From NCBI GenBank assembly GCA_016794785.1, contig JAEUHC010000019.1, positions 970,647 through 1,034,646 on the forward strand: DNA of 64,000 bases. The letters run 5' to 3'. A program made the position numbers and the translations under genes. This document shows, one piece after another, positions 50,832 through 59,554 of this stretch. How positions within the stretch are numbered: the first letter of the stretch is position 1; each line of letters opens with the position of its first letter. The notes below the pieces were generated by a model. That model did not search any database. It was not told the origin of the DNA and saw only the letters and a program-made list of their open reading frames with translations. Source of the stretch: Opitutaceae bacterium (GTDB taxonomy: Bacteria; Verrucomicrobiota; Verrucomicrobiia; Opitutales; Opitutaceae).

Positions 50832-52160
50832 ATGTCCCCGCCCCGCGACGCCCCCACGAGCATCCTCGGATCGCTTCGTTTCATCGGTCCCGGCTTGATT
50901 CTCACCGCGTCGATTGTCGGCTCCGGCGAGCTCATCGTCACGCCCAAGCTCGCGGGCGAGGTCGGCTTCGATCTGCTGTGGCTGATTCTGATCGGCTGCA
51001 TCGTGAAGGTCTTCGTGCAGATCGAGATCGGGCGCTTCACGATCGCGCACCACAAGACGCCGCTCGTGGCGTTCAACGAGGTGCCGGGCCCGCGCGTCGG
51101 CGTGTCGTGGCTCGTATGGCTGTGGCTGATCATGTTTCTCTGCTCGATCAGCCAGATGGGCGGAATCGTGGGCGGCGTGGCGGAGACGCTCGCGGCCGCC
51201 GGCTGGCAAGTGCCGCGCGCGTGGCTCGCGCTGGGCGTGGGCATTTCGTGCGCGGTTCTCCTCGTGCTCGGCAGCTACAAGTGGGTCGAGAACGGCTCCA
51301 CCGCGATGGTCGCGGGCTTCACGGTTTCCACCTTCGTGGCGGTGGGCGCGTTGCAATGGACGGAATTCCGCATCGAGCCGGCGCAGATCGCGCGCGGCCT
51401 GAGTTTTCATCTGCCGGATAATTTTGCGACGGCCTTCGCGGCGCTCGGCATCATCGGCGTCGGCGCCTCCGAGTTGGTTTACTATCCCTACTGGTGCATG
51501 GAGAAAGGCTATGCGGCCAACACCGGCAAGCCCGACGGCAGCGCGGCGTGGTTCACACGTGCGCGCGGCTGGATGCGAGTGATGCGCATCGACGCGTGGT
51601 TCTCCGCCATTATCTACACCACGGCGACGGTGGCTTTCTACCTCCTCGGCGCCGCGGTCCTGCACTCGAAGAAGCTGCAGGTCTCCGACAAGGGCATGAT
51701 CGACACGCTCGCCCATTTGTTCCTCAGCAGCCTCGGGACGTGGAGCCTCTGGATGTTTCTCGTCGGCGCGTTCTTCGTGCTCTACTCGACGGCCTTCGCC
51801 GCCTCGGCCTCCAACGCCCGCCTCGCGGCCGACGCGATCGGCGTGTTCGGGCTGAAGAAATACCGCGACGAAGCCGACCGCGGCTGGTGGATCAAGTTCT
51901 TCAGCGCCGGCCTGCCGCTCTACGCCGCGACGCTCTACATAGTCTGGCCCAAGCCCGTCGCGCTCGTCTTCATCGGGGGTGTCGGGCAGGGCATGCTGTT
52001 GCCGTTCCTCGGGCTGGCGGCGCTGCACTTCCGCTACCGTCGCACCGCGCCCGAGCTGCGCCCGGGCCTGGCCTGGAGCGGCGCGCTGTGGATCGCGGCG
52101 GCGGTGCTTATGCTCGGTGGGATCTACCAGGTTATCGACCTGATCACGAAGGCGCGCTGA
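50832..52160 (+). CDS. Nramp-family transporter without the canonical metal motif
   Basis: The 442-residue membrane protein has about 11 hydrophobic spans and the Nramp/APC order. In true Nramps the first helix has DPGN and the sixth MPH. Here the first reads GPGLILTASIVGSGELIVTP and the sixth GVGASELVYYPYWCMEKGY, so the metal ligands are missing. Members of this type are common in Planctomycetes and Verrucomicrobia and are annotated as Nramp by fold. The transported substrate is therefore not safe to call a metal. ATG at 50832 is chosen. It ends two bases before the convergent CehA-like gene. Confidence 0.85.
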   Translation: MSPPRDAPTSILGSLRFIGPGLILTASIVGSGELIVTPKLAGEVGFDLLWLILIGCIVKVFVQIEIGRFTIAHHKTPLVAFNEVPGPRVGVSWLVWLWLIMFLCSISQMGGIVGGVAETLAAAGWQVPRAWLALGVGISCAVLLVLGSYKWVENGSTAMVAGFTVSTFVAVGALQWTEFRIEPAQIARGLSFHLPDNFATAFAALGIIGVGASELVYYPYWCMEKGYAANTGKPDGSAAWFTRARGWMRVMRIDAWFSAIIYTTATVAFYLLGAAVLHSKKLQVSDKGMIDTLAHLFLSSLGTWSLWMFLVGAFFVLYSTAFAASASNARLAADAIGVFGLKKYRDEADRGWWIKFFSAGLPLYAATLYIVWPKPVALVFIGGVGQGMLLPFLGLAALHFRYRRTAPELRPGLAWSGALWIAAAVLMLGGIYQVIDLITKAR

Positions 52161-52161
52161 G

Positions 52162-54483
52162 TCACTCGACCTCGGATTCGGCGATCAGTTTGCGGTAGGT
52201 GACGCGCGCGTGCTCGTAGGCGGCGCGGGCGTCGGCGAGCTCGGCGGGCTTGATGAAGCGCTCCTTCTGCGACCAGCACTGATCGACGCCCGCGAGGCAC
52301 CACTCGGCGCTGCGCTTCGACGCACGGATCGGCTTGTCGCCAACGAGCACGAAGATCGGATTCGTGTGCGATGAAGGCAGCACGCGCACGGCGATCCAGC
52401 TGCTGCGCGCGATGTCGGCCTCGAACTCGACGTCGCGCAGCGTGCCGTCGGCGACGATGTGCTTCTTCGCCACCGGGTAGCCATTCACCAGCAGCTCGAC
52501 CGGCACCTCGCGCGTGACGCCGATGCGCGCGCGCTCGACGTCCCAGTAGGGTTTGGCGCTCACGGGCCGCTTCTTCATCTCAAGGTCGGCCTCGACGGGC
52601 AGGTAGGCGGCGACGCGCACTGTGGTGCGGATTTTGCCCGGCCCGGCGAGGTGGAGCTCGCTGTCCCGCTCGCCCATCACGGCCTTCTGCGCGCCCTGCG
52701 TCGCGGTGAAGCCGAGCAGGTGGCTCTTGCCGTCGCCCACGTAGTTGCGGCCGGCGCGGATGCCCTCGCACCACTCTTCGTAGGTCCACTTCTCCGGCAG
52801 CTTCACGTAGCTGCGGCCGAGGCCGACGCGCTCGCCGTAAATGCACGGGAAATCCGTCTCGCCGCTGATGCGCGTGCGGAAACCGACGTTGAGCGTGTGA
52901 TACCAGATGTTGAGTTCCCAGAGCCACGGCGTGTCCACGGTGGAGATGAAATCGACCGCGGGCACGAGCTGGCCGTCGGGGCCGGGGACCATGTGCGTGA
53001 CGTCGACGATGTATTCGTTGGCGCCGATGCCGTTGAACGGCGGCACGACGTAGTTGGGCAGGTCGGTGGTCGCTAGGCGGAGGTCGCCGGCGTTCTTGCT
53101 GTTGGCGGAATCGCGGCTGCCCGGCGCGAGCGGCTGCAGGCCCCACCCCGAGTGCGCGGGCCCGGTGACCGCGCCCTGCTTCTTCGCCCAGCGGAGCGTG
53201 TTGAGGCCGAGCGAGGGCCAGTGCGCCATCGAGTCGCCGCCGGGATACATCTGGTCCTTGAGCCGCAGCAGGCAGAGGTGCCCGCTCTGGTGCGAGCCGA
53301 AGCCGCTCACCTCGATATCGTAGCGCAGCACGTAGGGAAACGTGGAGACCTTGTCGTCCGCGCCCGTGAAAAACTGCTTCTGGTAGTCGAAGCACGGGCC
53401 CCACGTGAGGTTTGCCCCGACCTTAAGATCCTCGCCCAGGCAGTGGCGCATCATGTCGGGCGCGTGCACGCCCTCGGTCGGATTGGTGTAGTGCGCGCAG
53501 CCCGCCGCGTGGATGTGGTGATCGCCGGAGATCCAGCCCATCGCCGCGGGATCGATCCAGCGGCGGACTTGGAAGCTCCACTCGCGCGTCGCGCCATCGA
53601 CCACGAGTGCGTGGCGTTGCGGGATCGACTCGGGGCCGCGCTGGAACTCCACCGTGTAGCGCCCATCGGGCAGGCGGATGGTCTCGCCGTCGGCGCGGTA
53701 GACCTGCGGGTGAAAGGCGAAGTCCGGCGCGAGGCGCTTCGCCTGCGAGGGATAGACGCGCTTCTGCTGATCGCGGATGACGAAGGCGGCGGTCGTGGGC
53801 CGGCCGTGCTCGTCGCGCACGCGCAGCGCGACCTCGCGCGCGGGCTCGCAGCGAAACAGCACGTCGATCTCCGCGCGGTAGCCGAGATCCTGCGTGCCCT
53901 GGCCGACATCGAAGGAGAACTTCGCCTCGCGGCGGCCGGCGTCGCGGCTGTGGAGCTGGATGATGCGATACTCGACGCCGAGGCCGCTGAGCGTGGCGCG
54001 CAGCGGCTGCGCGTCGAACATCTGCAACTCCAGCCAGCGGTCCGCGATCTCGGCGGCGGGCGAGTTGAAGAGCCGCTGGGCATTGGGGCTCGAGGCGCGG
54101 AGCGCGGAGGTGGCGCCCGCCTCGTTGCGCACCTTGACGAGGAACTGCCGCCAACCCTGCTCGGCGAGCACCGCGGCGGCGGGCCCGGCGGACACCTTCA
54201 CGCGCATCTCCGGGTTGATGGTGACGAAAAACAGGCAGTGTGGATCGAGCAGCGCCTGCACGCGCGCGGCGGCGTCGGGTGCGTCGGGGGAGAGCGCATC
54301 GAGCGTGCGGCGCTCCGCCTCGGGCAATGGACTCCCGGTGTAGCCAAGCGCCTCGGCGACGCGCTTCGCCTGCGCGAGGAGCGGCTGGGCCTCGATGTCG
54401 GGAAAAACCGGCAGCGGCTCAGCGCCGCGAACTGAGATCGCCAGCACCAAGCAGGCGACGGTGAGAAGTCTTGGGGCATTCAT
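52162..54483 (-). CDS. CehA/McbA-family metallohydrolase, secreted
   Basis: The 773-residue protein has a signal peptide (LLTVACLVLAISVRG) and a PHP-like metallohydrolase part with GDHHIHAAGCAHY, QSGHLCLLRL and TGPAHSGWG, typical of the CehA/McbA group, whose named members hydrolyse carbamate insecticides but whose wider role is unknown. The N-terminal 330 residues are beta-rich and probably bind carbohydrate or support the enzyme. Many close relatives occur in Verrucomicrobia. It is the final gene before a 413-base gap. Confidence 0.87.
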   Translation of the reverse strand: MNAPRLLTVACLVLAISVRGAEPLPVFPDIEAQPLLAQAKRVAEALGYTGSPLPEAERRTLDALSPDAPDAAARVQALLDPHCLFFVTINPEMRVKVSAGPAAAVLAEQGWRQFLVKVRNEAGATSALRASSPNAQRLFNSPAAEIADRWLELQMFDAQPLRATLSGLGVEYRIIQLHSRDAGRREAKFSFDVGQGTQDLGYRAEIDVLFRCEPAREVALRVRDEHGRPTTAAFVIRDQQKRVYPSQAKRLAPDFAFHPQVYRADGETIRLPDGRYTVEFQRGPESIPQRHALVVDGATREWSFQVRRWIDPAAMGWISGDHHIHAAGCAHYTNPTEGVHAPDMMRHCLGEDLKVGANLTWGPCFDYQKQFFTGADDKVSTFPYVLRYDIEVSGFGSHQSGHLCLLRLKDQMYPGGDSMAHWPSLGLNTLRWAKKQGAVTGPAHSGWGLQPLAPGSRDSANSKNAGDLRLATTDLPNYVVPPFNGIGANEYIVDVTHMVPGPDGQLVPAVDFISTVDTPWLWELNIWYHTLNVGFRTRISGETDFPCIYGERVGLGRSYVKLPEKWTYEEWCEGIRAGRNYVGDGKSHLLGFTATQGAQKAVMGERDSELHLAGPGKIRTTVRVAAYLPVEADLEMKKRPVSAKPYWDVERARIGVTREVPVELLVNGYPVAKKHIVADGTLRDVEFEADIARSSWIAVRVLPSSHTNPIFVLVGDKPIRASKRSAEWCLAGVDQCWSQKERFIKPAELADARAAYEHARVTYRKLIAESEVE

Positions 54484-54715
54484 GGGGTGCCTGCACGTTT
54501 ACGCGAAACCGCCTGCACAGCGAACGGATTCTCCGGCACCGTTGCACCCCTATGCTGCTTCGCTCCCGCCCGATGCCGTGCAGGATGGTGGTCTGGTTCA
54601 TTCGCGATGGGTCCGATATCCCGAAGCTTGCTTGGGCTTGGTTGAGTAGCGGGGAGGGGGCCCGGGCCCGCCGGGCGAGGGGGGCGGGGGGCGCCCCCCC
54701 CCCCCCCCGGTGCCT

Positions 54716-54739
54716 CGGCTGGGTGGCGCGCGCCGCTAC
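54716..54739. repeat. Degenerate copy of the GTAGCGGCGAGCG arm
   Basis: CGGCTGGGTGGCGCGCGCCG plus CTAC agrees with the arm at 5011-5034 at most positions. The other arm is blurred by the poly-C and poly-G runs (a GTAGCGGGG at 54650). Confidence 0.6.
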
Positions 54740-54770
54740 GAAAAAATGGCATGATGGAATTGATCAAATG

Positions 54771-54790
54771 CCCCGGAGCTTGCTCCGGGG
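54771..54790. terminator. Hairpin CCCCGGAGC-TT-GCTCCGGGG
   Basis: Nine-base perfect arms with a two-base loop, between the CehA-like gene and the TraB-like gene. No T tract on the plus strand; on the minus strand only ATTTGATC follows. Terminator or simple REP-like hairpin. Confidence 0.5.
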
Positions 54791-54896
54791 ATCTTTACTG
54801 GTCCCTCAGCGACCGTGAATCGGCCGCGTTCGCGCCATTGCCGACACGCCGATCGCAGCGACGTGTCGGACGCGCAGTCCTGCAGGACGTCGCGGC

Positions 54897-56117
54897 TCAG
54901 AAACGAAAGCGGATGGCGGTGTAGTCCTTGGTCTCCACCACTTGGAATCCGAGCTTCAGGATCTCGCGGTGGATCTCCGGCATGTGGGCGGCACCCCACG
55001 GAACGACGATCATGTCTGACGTGGGCAGATGCTGCCCGATGACTCCCAGCAGGTGGCGATTACGTTTGGTGATGAGGTCGTCCAGCAAATGCTTGTCCCA
55101 ACTGGGTGGCATCGGTTTCAAAACAAGGGGCAAGGTCTCCCGGGTCAGGCCCTTTTCATTAATCAGCGTGACGGACTTGAGCACGCCGAGCGTCGGAGGT
55201 GAAAAATCCCTCATGTCCAGGTCCGCGGCCACGATTGTGCCCCGGGGCTTGAAGAAGTCTCGCTGTTCGACGCCGCCGATCAGGGACGCGGCTCTCGAAT
55301 AACCGGAATGGCTTGATGAGGAGCGCCTGGGGTTGGTGACGCCAGGGCGCTTCGCCGCTTGCGCAGTGTCCGTCACACCTTCCATCAGGACCACCGAGCT
55401 TTCAGGCATGGCGGCCCCGAGCGCCTCATAAAACGCGGCGTCCGCCACGTGGGACATGGGCATCAGCATGATTTTCTTGCCGTCGCTTCGCAGGTAGCTG
55501 CGGACCTGCATCGAGATGCCGGAAGGGCGAAGGCCAACGAAGCCTGCGCTGAGATGCTCAACGGTGAGCTTGGCCGAAAAGGCGGAGTAGAGCGCCAACG
55601 CAGGCAGGATCAAAAACAGACCCAAGGCCCCGACTCCCACCAAGTTTGACCAGCTGAAGTTTTTCTCAACGAGTCGCCGTGCGGGAAAAAGCGGCCAATT
55701 GACCCTCAGGCCTTCGTGCCAGCGGTGGAGGCACAAAAGGCCGAGCACGACTTGTCCCAAAAAGAGTCCGCTGAGAATCAGGGATGCATGCTCGATGAAG
55801 TAAACGAAGAGCGGCAGGATCGCGGTGGCCGTGACCGGAAGATACAAGCTGATGGGGAGAAAGAACCGCTTGGGGATACGCGGAATCAAGGCCATCAGGC
55901 CGAACAAGACCAATCCCGTGAGCAACATCGCGAGGACCCCAAGCCCAGCGACGATGGCCAGCTCCTCACGTCCGAATACCAGGTGGAAAATTTCACCGAA
56001 AAAGGAAACGGCGCCACAAATCAGAAAGGTGATCCACGCGATGCTGAGCGTCGCGGTCAGCCCGGGATGCGCCGAAACCGAAGCACCGACCGGCAGGGGT
56101 GGGGGATGAGGCGACAC
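54897..56117 (-). CDS. Multi-span membrane protein with TraB/GumN-like C-terminus
   Basis: From a GTG at 56117 the product has 406 residues. Five hydrophobic spans come first (AWITFLICGAVSFFGEIFHL, GLGVLAMLLTGLVLFGLMAL, FLPISLYLPVTATAILPLFV, GLFLGQVVLGLLCL, LVGVGALGLFLILPALALYS). The outer or cytoplasmic part has IMLMPMSHVADAAFYEAL, SSVVLMEGV and VPWGAAHMPEIHREI, the GxxH-type landmarks of the TraB/GumN (Tiki-like) proteins. Enzymatic activity is uncertain in that group. The frame further up to 56435 has no hydrophobic or family signal. Start uncertain. Confidence 0.72.
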   Translation of the reverse strand: MSPHPPPLPVGASVSAHPGLTATLSIAWITFLICGAVSFFGEIFHLVFGREELAIVAGLGVLAMLLTGLVLFGLMALIPRIPKRFFLPISLYLPVTATAILPLFVYFIEHASLILSGLFLGQVVLGLLCLHRWHEGLRVNWPLFPARRLVEKNFSWSNLVGVGALGLFLILPALALYSAFSAKLTVEHLSAGFVGLRPSGISMQVRSYLRSDGKKIMLMPMSHVADAAFYEALGAAMPESSVVLMEGVTDTAQAAKRPGVTNPRRSSSSHSGYSRAASLIGGVEQRDFFKPRGTIVAADLDMRDFSPPTLGVLKSVTLINEKGLTRETLPLVLKPMPPSWDKHLLDDLITKRNRHLLGVIGQHLPTSDMIVVPWGAAHMPEIHREILKLGFQVVETKDYTAIRFRF

Positions 56118-56358
56118 TTCAGCAGGCTTGGTGCAGCGGCTGGGCCCGACAATTTCAATTTGTGGAAGAAGGCGGCAGCGGGAACCACGGAGTGCATCTC
56201 GTATTGTTGGAGCGATGGGAACGCGCCGCCTTCGGCCTGTTTGCGCGCTCCGATGAAGACTCTCGGCACCCAAACGCCTCGCGCTTGCCTCACGGGTTGA
56301 ACTGCCAGCGCCAGAAAGCCCAGATGCGCACCGGCGAAGAACCCCCGCAACTGTCCGA

Positions 56359-57249
56359 TTACTGTTTCTCGAAACCCGGCCGCAGGCGGCGGCGCAGCAG
56401 ATCGGCCGCGTGGGCCTCGTAGAGCCACGCGCCATCCGGACTCACACGGACGTAGTTGTTACGCGGGCGGCCTTGCGGCGACGGGACGACAATGAGCCGC
56501 GCGGCGCCGGCCGGCGCGGACAACGGCGGCGCGATTTGCAGGCCGAGCGCGGTGCCGATGAGCAGGCGGCCGTCGGCGAGCGTCATCATGCCGTCGAGCC
56601 GGCCCTGGCCGTCGGAGGGCACGGCGAGACGGTAGGCCGGGCTCGCGGGGCCGATGACGCGCGCCCCCGCGTCGAGCGGAAACCCGTGGATCGTGTCACC
56701 GTTGAACTCGGCCACGAGCAGCGTCCGTTGGTCGGACGAGACGGCGATGCCGTTGGGCCCCCACGCGAGCTTCGCCGCGATTTCGCGGGCAAACGTGCGC
56801 GCGGCGAGGCGCCACACGAGCATCGTGCCCGGCTCCGTGTAGAAGATCGTGCCGTCGCGGAGGACGACGAGGTCGTTGGACTGCGTGCCCTCGGCGACTT
56901 TGGTCTTTTGCCAGGTCGCCGGGTCCCACGCGTAGATGCAGCGGTCGCCGCTCGCGCAGCCGTAGAGCCGGCCGTCGGGCCCGAACGCAATGCCGTTGGC
57001 GCGGCCGGTCGCCGCATCGACGAGCGTCTTCTCGCCCGAGGCGCGGTCCACCTTGAAAAGCTGCGCGCGCGGCACATCGGTGAAGTAGAAGTGCCCCGCG
57101 GCATCCCAGGCCATGCCCTCGGCGAATTGGTGGCCGCCGGACACGACCTCCCAGTCCGAGCCAGCGGCGAAGACGAGTTCAGGCGCCGGCACCGCGGCGC
57201 GCAGCGAACCAAGGGTGAGGCAAAGCAGGGCGGTGAATCGGGGCAGCAT
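56359..57249 (-). CDS. Secreted SMP-30/gluconolactonase-like protein
   Basis: The 296-residue beta-propeller protein has a signal peptide (RFTALLCLTLGSLRAAV) and SMP-30 group motifs: FAEGMAWDAAGHFYFTDVPR, RANGIAFGPDGRLYGC, NDLVVLRDGTIFYTEPG, GPNGIAVSSDQRTLLVAEFN. These hold the metal ligands Glu, Asn, Asn and Asp of the family. Sugar lactone or related ester hydrolysis is expected. The ATG at 57249 begins the signal peptide. It follows the sulfatase gene by 74 bases on the same strand and may be coexpressed. Confidence 0.88.
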   Translation of the reverse strand: MLPRFTALLCLTLGSLRAAVPAPELVFAAGSDWEVVSGGHQFAEGMAWDAAGHFYFTDVPRAQLFKVDRASGEKTLVDAATGRANGIAFGPDGRLYGCASGDRCIYAWDPATWQKTKVAEGTQSNDLVVLRDGTIFYTEPGTMLVWRLAARTFAREIAAKLAWGPNGIAVSSDQRTLLVAEFNGDTIHGFPLDAGARVIGPASPAYRLAVPSDGQGRLDGMMTLADGRLLIGTALGLQIAPPLSAPAGAARLIVVPSPQGRPRNNYVRVSPDGAWLYEAHAADLLRRRLRPGFEKQ

Positions 57250-57323
57250 GGCAGCAGTGAGGTTGAGACGAGCGTGAAAGAGCAATGCCTTCAGGGCATG
57301 GGCGTCGCGGGTGCGGCGCCCTG

Positions 57324-58712
57324 TTATTTCACCAGCACCTCGGGCGTCTCGCGCGCCATCTCGGCCTCCCACGCGGCGAGGCGGGCCTTGAGATCGGAGA
57401 AAATCTCCGGGCGTTGGAAATAAAGATCGCGGCGCTCCCCGATGTCCGTGTTGAGGTCGAAGAGCTGCTCGACGTTGCCATCCTGAAGATATTTCCACGA
57501 GCCGTGGCGCACGGCCTTCTGTTGCCGCCCCGGGCGATCGATGCGCCAGAAAAACGTGCGGGTCTCCGGTTCGCGGGCGCCGGTGAGGATCGGCATGAGA
57601 TCGATGCCGTCCCACGGACGGCCCGGGTGTGCCGGCGCTCCGGCCAGCGCGGCGAACGTCGCCGTGAGATCCATCGTGATAGCAGGCTGGGTTGTCACGA
57701 CGCCGCGCGGCAGGCGCGCGGGCCAGCGCATGAGGCAGGGCACGCGGATGCCGCCTTCCCAGAGCGTGGATTTTTTATGGGAGAGCGGCGAATTGTCCGA
57801 GTAGCGCTCGCCGCCGTTGTCGCTGCTGAGGACAATCAGGGTGTTGTCGAGCACGCCGGCGCGCTCGAGTTCCGCGAAGATCAGGCCCAGGCCGTCGTCC
57901 ACGCGCTCGACCATCGCGGCGTAGATGCGGCGGTCGCCGTCATACATATTGGCCTTGGTCACGCTCGGCTTGGGCCGGCCGGGCGGCTGGTAGGGCGCGT
58001 GGACGGCGAGGTGCGGCACGTAGAGGAAGAACGGTTCCTGCGCGTGCCGGCGGATGAAGTCGGCCGCGCGCTGATTGATCAGGTCGGTGAGGTAGCCCTC
58101 GGACTGAGCGCGCTTGAGGCCGTCGCGCAGCGCGGGCGTGCCGTCGTAGTAGGTGTGGGTGTAGTAGTCGGAGTGGCCGAGCAGCTCGCCGAAATACTCG
58201 TCGAAGCCACGCCGGGTGGGATTGTATTCGTCGCGGTAGCCGAGGTGCCATTTTCCGAAGGCACCCGTCGCGTAGCCCACGGCCTTGAGCGCCTGCGGCA
58301 GCGTGGGCACCGAGGTGGGCAAGCCGAGCGCGTGCATGTCCGTCTCGCGCACCCACTCGGTGCCGCGCCGCCGGAAAGAATCGGCCGTGAAGCCAAAGGC
58401 CCACTCCAGCCCCACGCGTTGCTGCCAGCGTCCGGTGATGAAGCCGGTGCGCGTGGGCGTGCACACGGGGGCGTTGGCGTAGAAATCGGTGAAGCGCACG
58501 CCCTCGCGCGCGAGCCGGTCCATCTGCGGCGTGCGGATGTCCTTCGCGCCATAGGGGCCGGAGTCGGCGTAGCCGAAATCGTCGAGCAGGATGAAGACGA
58601 TGTTGGGCCGCCGCGCGGGTGACGATCGGGTGGTGTCGGCGGACCAGGCGGGCGAGCAGTTGAGCGCGGCCGCGAGGAGGCCGGCGAGCAGCAGACGAAT
58701 GGGAGTGCGCAT
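57324..58712 (-). CDS. Secreted sulfatase (Cys-type)
   Basis: The 462-residue protein has a signal peptide (LLLAGLLAAALNCSPAWS) and the sulfatase landmarks PNIVFILLDDFGYAD (metal-binding DD near 44-45), CTPTRTGFITGRW with the Cys (residue 84) that becomes formylglycine, GKWHLG, and LSSDNGGERYSD. CxPxR allows maturation by the aerobic FGE enzyme. The target may be a sulfated polysaccharide, as usual for marine or plant-litter Verrucomicrobia. Divergent from the universal stress gene. Followed by the SMP-30-like gene. Confidence 0.93.
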   Translation of the reverse strand: MRTPIRLLLAGLLAAALNCSPAWSADTTRSSPARRPNIVFILLDDFGYADSGPYGAKDIRTPQMDRLAREGVRFTDFYANAPVCTPTRTGFITGRWQQRVGLEWAFGFTADSFRRRGTEWVRETDMHALGLPTSVPTLPQALKAVGYATGAFGKWHLGYRDEYNPTRRGFDEYFGELLGHSDYYTHTYYDGTPALRDGLKRAQSEGYLTDLINQRAADFIRRHAQEPFFLYVPHLAVHAPYQPPGRPKPSVTKANMYDGDRRIYAAMVERVDDGLGLIFAELERAGVLDNTLIVLSSDNGGERYSDNSPLSHKKSTLWEGGIRVPCLMRWPARLPRGVVTTQPAITMDLTATFAALAGAPAHPGRPWDGIDLMPILTGAREPETRTFFWRIDRPGRQQKAVRHGSWKYLQDGNVEQLFDLNTDIGERRDLYFQRPEIFSDLKARLAAWEAEMARETPEVLVK

Positions 58713-58881
58713 GGGGTGGGGGACTGCACGCTGCGGGTTTGACAGGCGCGTCGCAAGCCGCGGCTGCGCGCATGACGAGCGGGCCCGCGTGGTGGCGGGG
58801 GATATTCAGCTTGAGCGTTCGTGCGTCGCCGCTGACCATGGCGCGTGCCGGGTCGAGAAAGCGTCCCGCCGATTCCCCCTT

Positions 58882-59403
58882 ATGAAAAAGCAGAGCCCCA
58901 GCCGGAAATCCCCGTCCAAAGCTGCATCGCGCGCCACCCGAAGCTCCGCCGGAAAAAAGAAACGGGGTCCCTTCGCGACCATCCTCGTGCCCTTGGATTT
59001 TTCGGGCAAATCACGGCAGGCGCTCGCGGCCGCCCTGCCTCTGGCCGAACAGCAGGGCGGGAAAATTATCCTGCTCCACGTGGTCGAGCCTCCGTTGGTG
59101 AGGAATGTCCCGGAGTTTCCGACCTATGTCCCGGTGCCGATCACCGACTTGGTCAAGGCGGCGACCGCACGGCTGAACGCGATGGCGCGCAAGCTCGTCA
59201 AACCCGCCTTCCTCTCCGCGGTGCTCATCGAGGTTGGGCAGCCCAGCATCGAGATCGTGGAGGTGGCGCGTCGCCGGAAGGTCGATCTCATCGCGATTGC
59301 CTCGATGGGGCGCACGGGACTGAAGCGCCTGCTCCTGGGCAGCACCGCCGAAAGCGTCGTTCGCCACGCGCCCTGCGCAGTGCTCACGGTGCGGAAACGC
59401 TGA
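58882..59403 (+). CDS. Universal stress protein with basic N-terminal tail
   Basis: The 173-residue protein has a Lys/Ser-rich tail of 30 residues before the UspA domain (FATILVPLDFSGKSRQALAA). The nucleotide-binding GxxG...GS motif is seen in MGRTGLKRLLLGSTAESVVR. The domain itself has the usual 140 residues; the tail (MKKQSPSRKSPSKAASRAT) could bind nucleic acid or be unstructured. ATG at 58882. The beta-CASP gene follows 151 bases later. Confidence 0.9.
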   Translation: MKKQSPSRKSPSKAASRATRSSAGKKKRGPFATILVPLDFSGKSRQALAAALPLAEQQGGKIILLHVVEPPLVRNVPEFPTYVPVPITDLVKAATARLNAMARKLVKPAFLSAVLIEVGQPSIEIVEVARRRKVDLIAIASMGRTGLKRLLLGSTAESVVRHAPCAVLTVRKR

Positions 59404-59554
59404 GGCCTTGCCACCGGCCGACGGGAATGAAACCGGCCGCGCGACTGGACAAAGACGGCCGGTCGCATCCCCCTCAGGCAGGCCCGCGCGGCCCGCGCTC
59501 CAAAGTGCGGACGCAACCCGCACAGACTATCCTCACCCGATTGCCTACCACCCC

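Larger units (their letters stand above)
54484..54896. other. Gene-free gap with poly-C run and hairpins
   Basis: No convincing gene. It has a C15 run at 54694-54708 next to G-rich runs, a degenerate copy of the nested repeat arm at 54716-54739 (CGGCTGGGTGGCGCGCGCCG, compare the arm at 5011-5034), a perfect hairpin CCCCGGAGCTTGCTCCGGGG at 54771-54790, an inverted pair CCGACAC/GTGTCGG at 54841-54869 and a 12-base palindrome GTCCTGCAGGAC at 54877-54888. Possible terminators for both sides. Confidence 0.7.

Noticed and set aside
54484..54818. Small plus-strand frames in the gap, for example with MVVWFIRDGSDIPKLAWAWL
   Set aside because: They run through the poly-C tract, have no start signal and no recognisable similarity.
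56118..56435. N-terminal extension of the TraB-like gene
   Set aside because: Arg/Ser-rich translation with no hydrophobic or family signal and it overlaps the SMP-30-like gene end.
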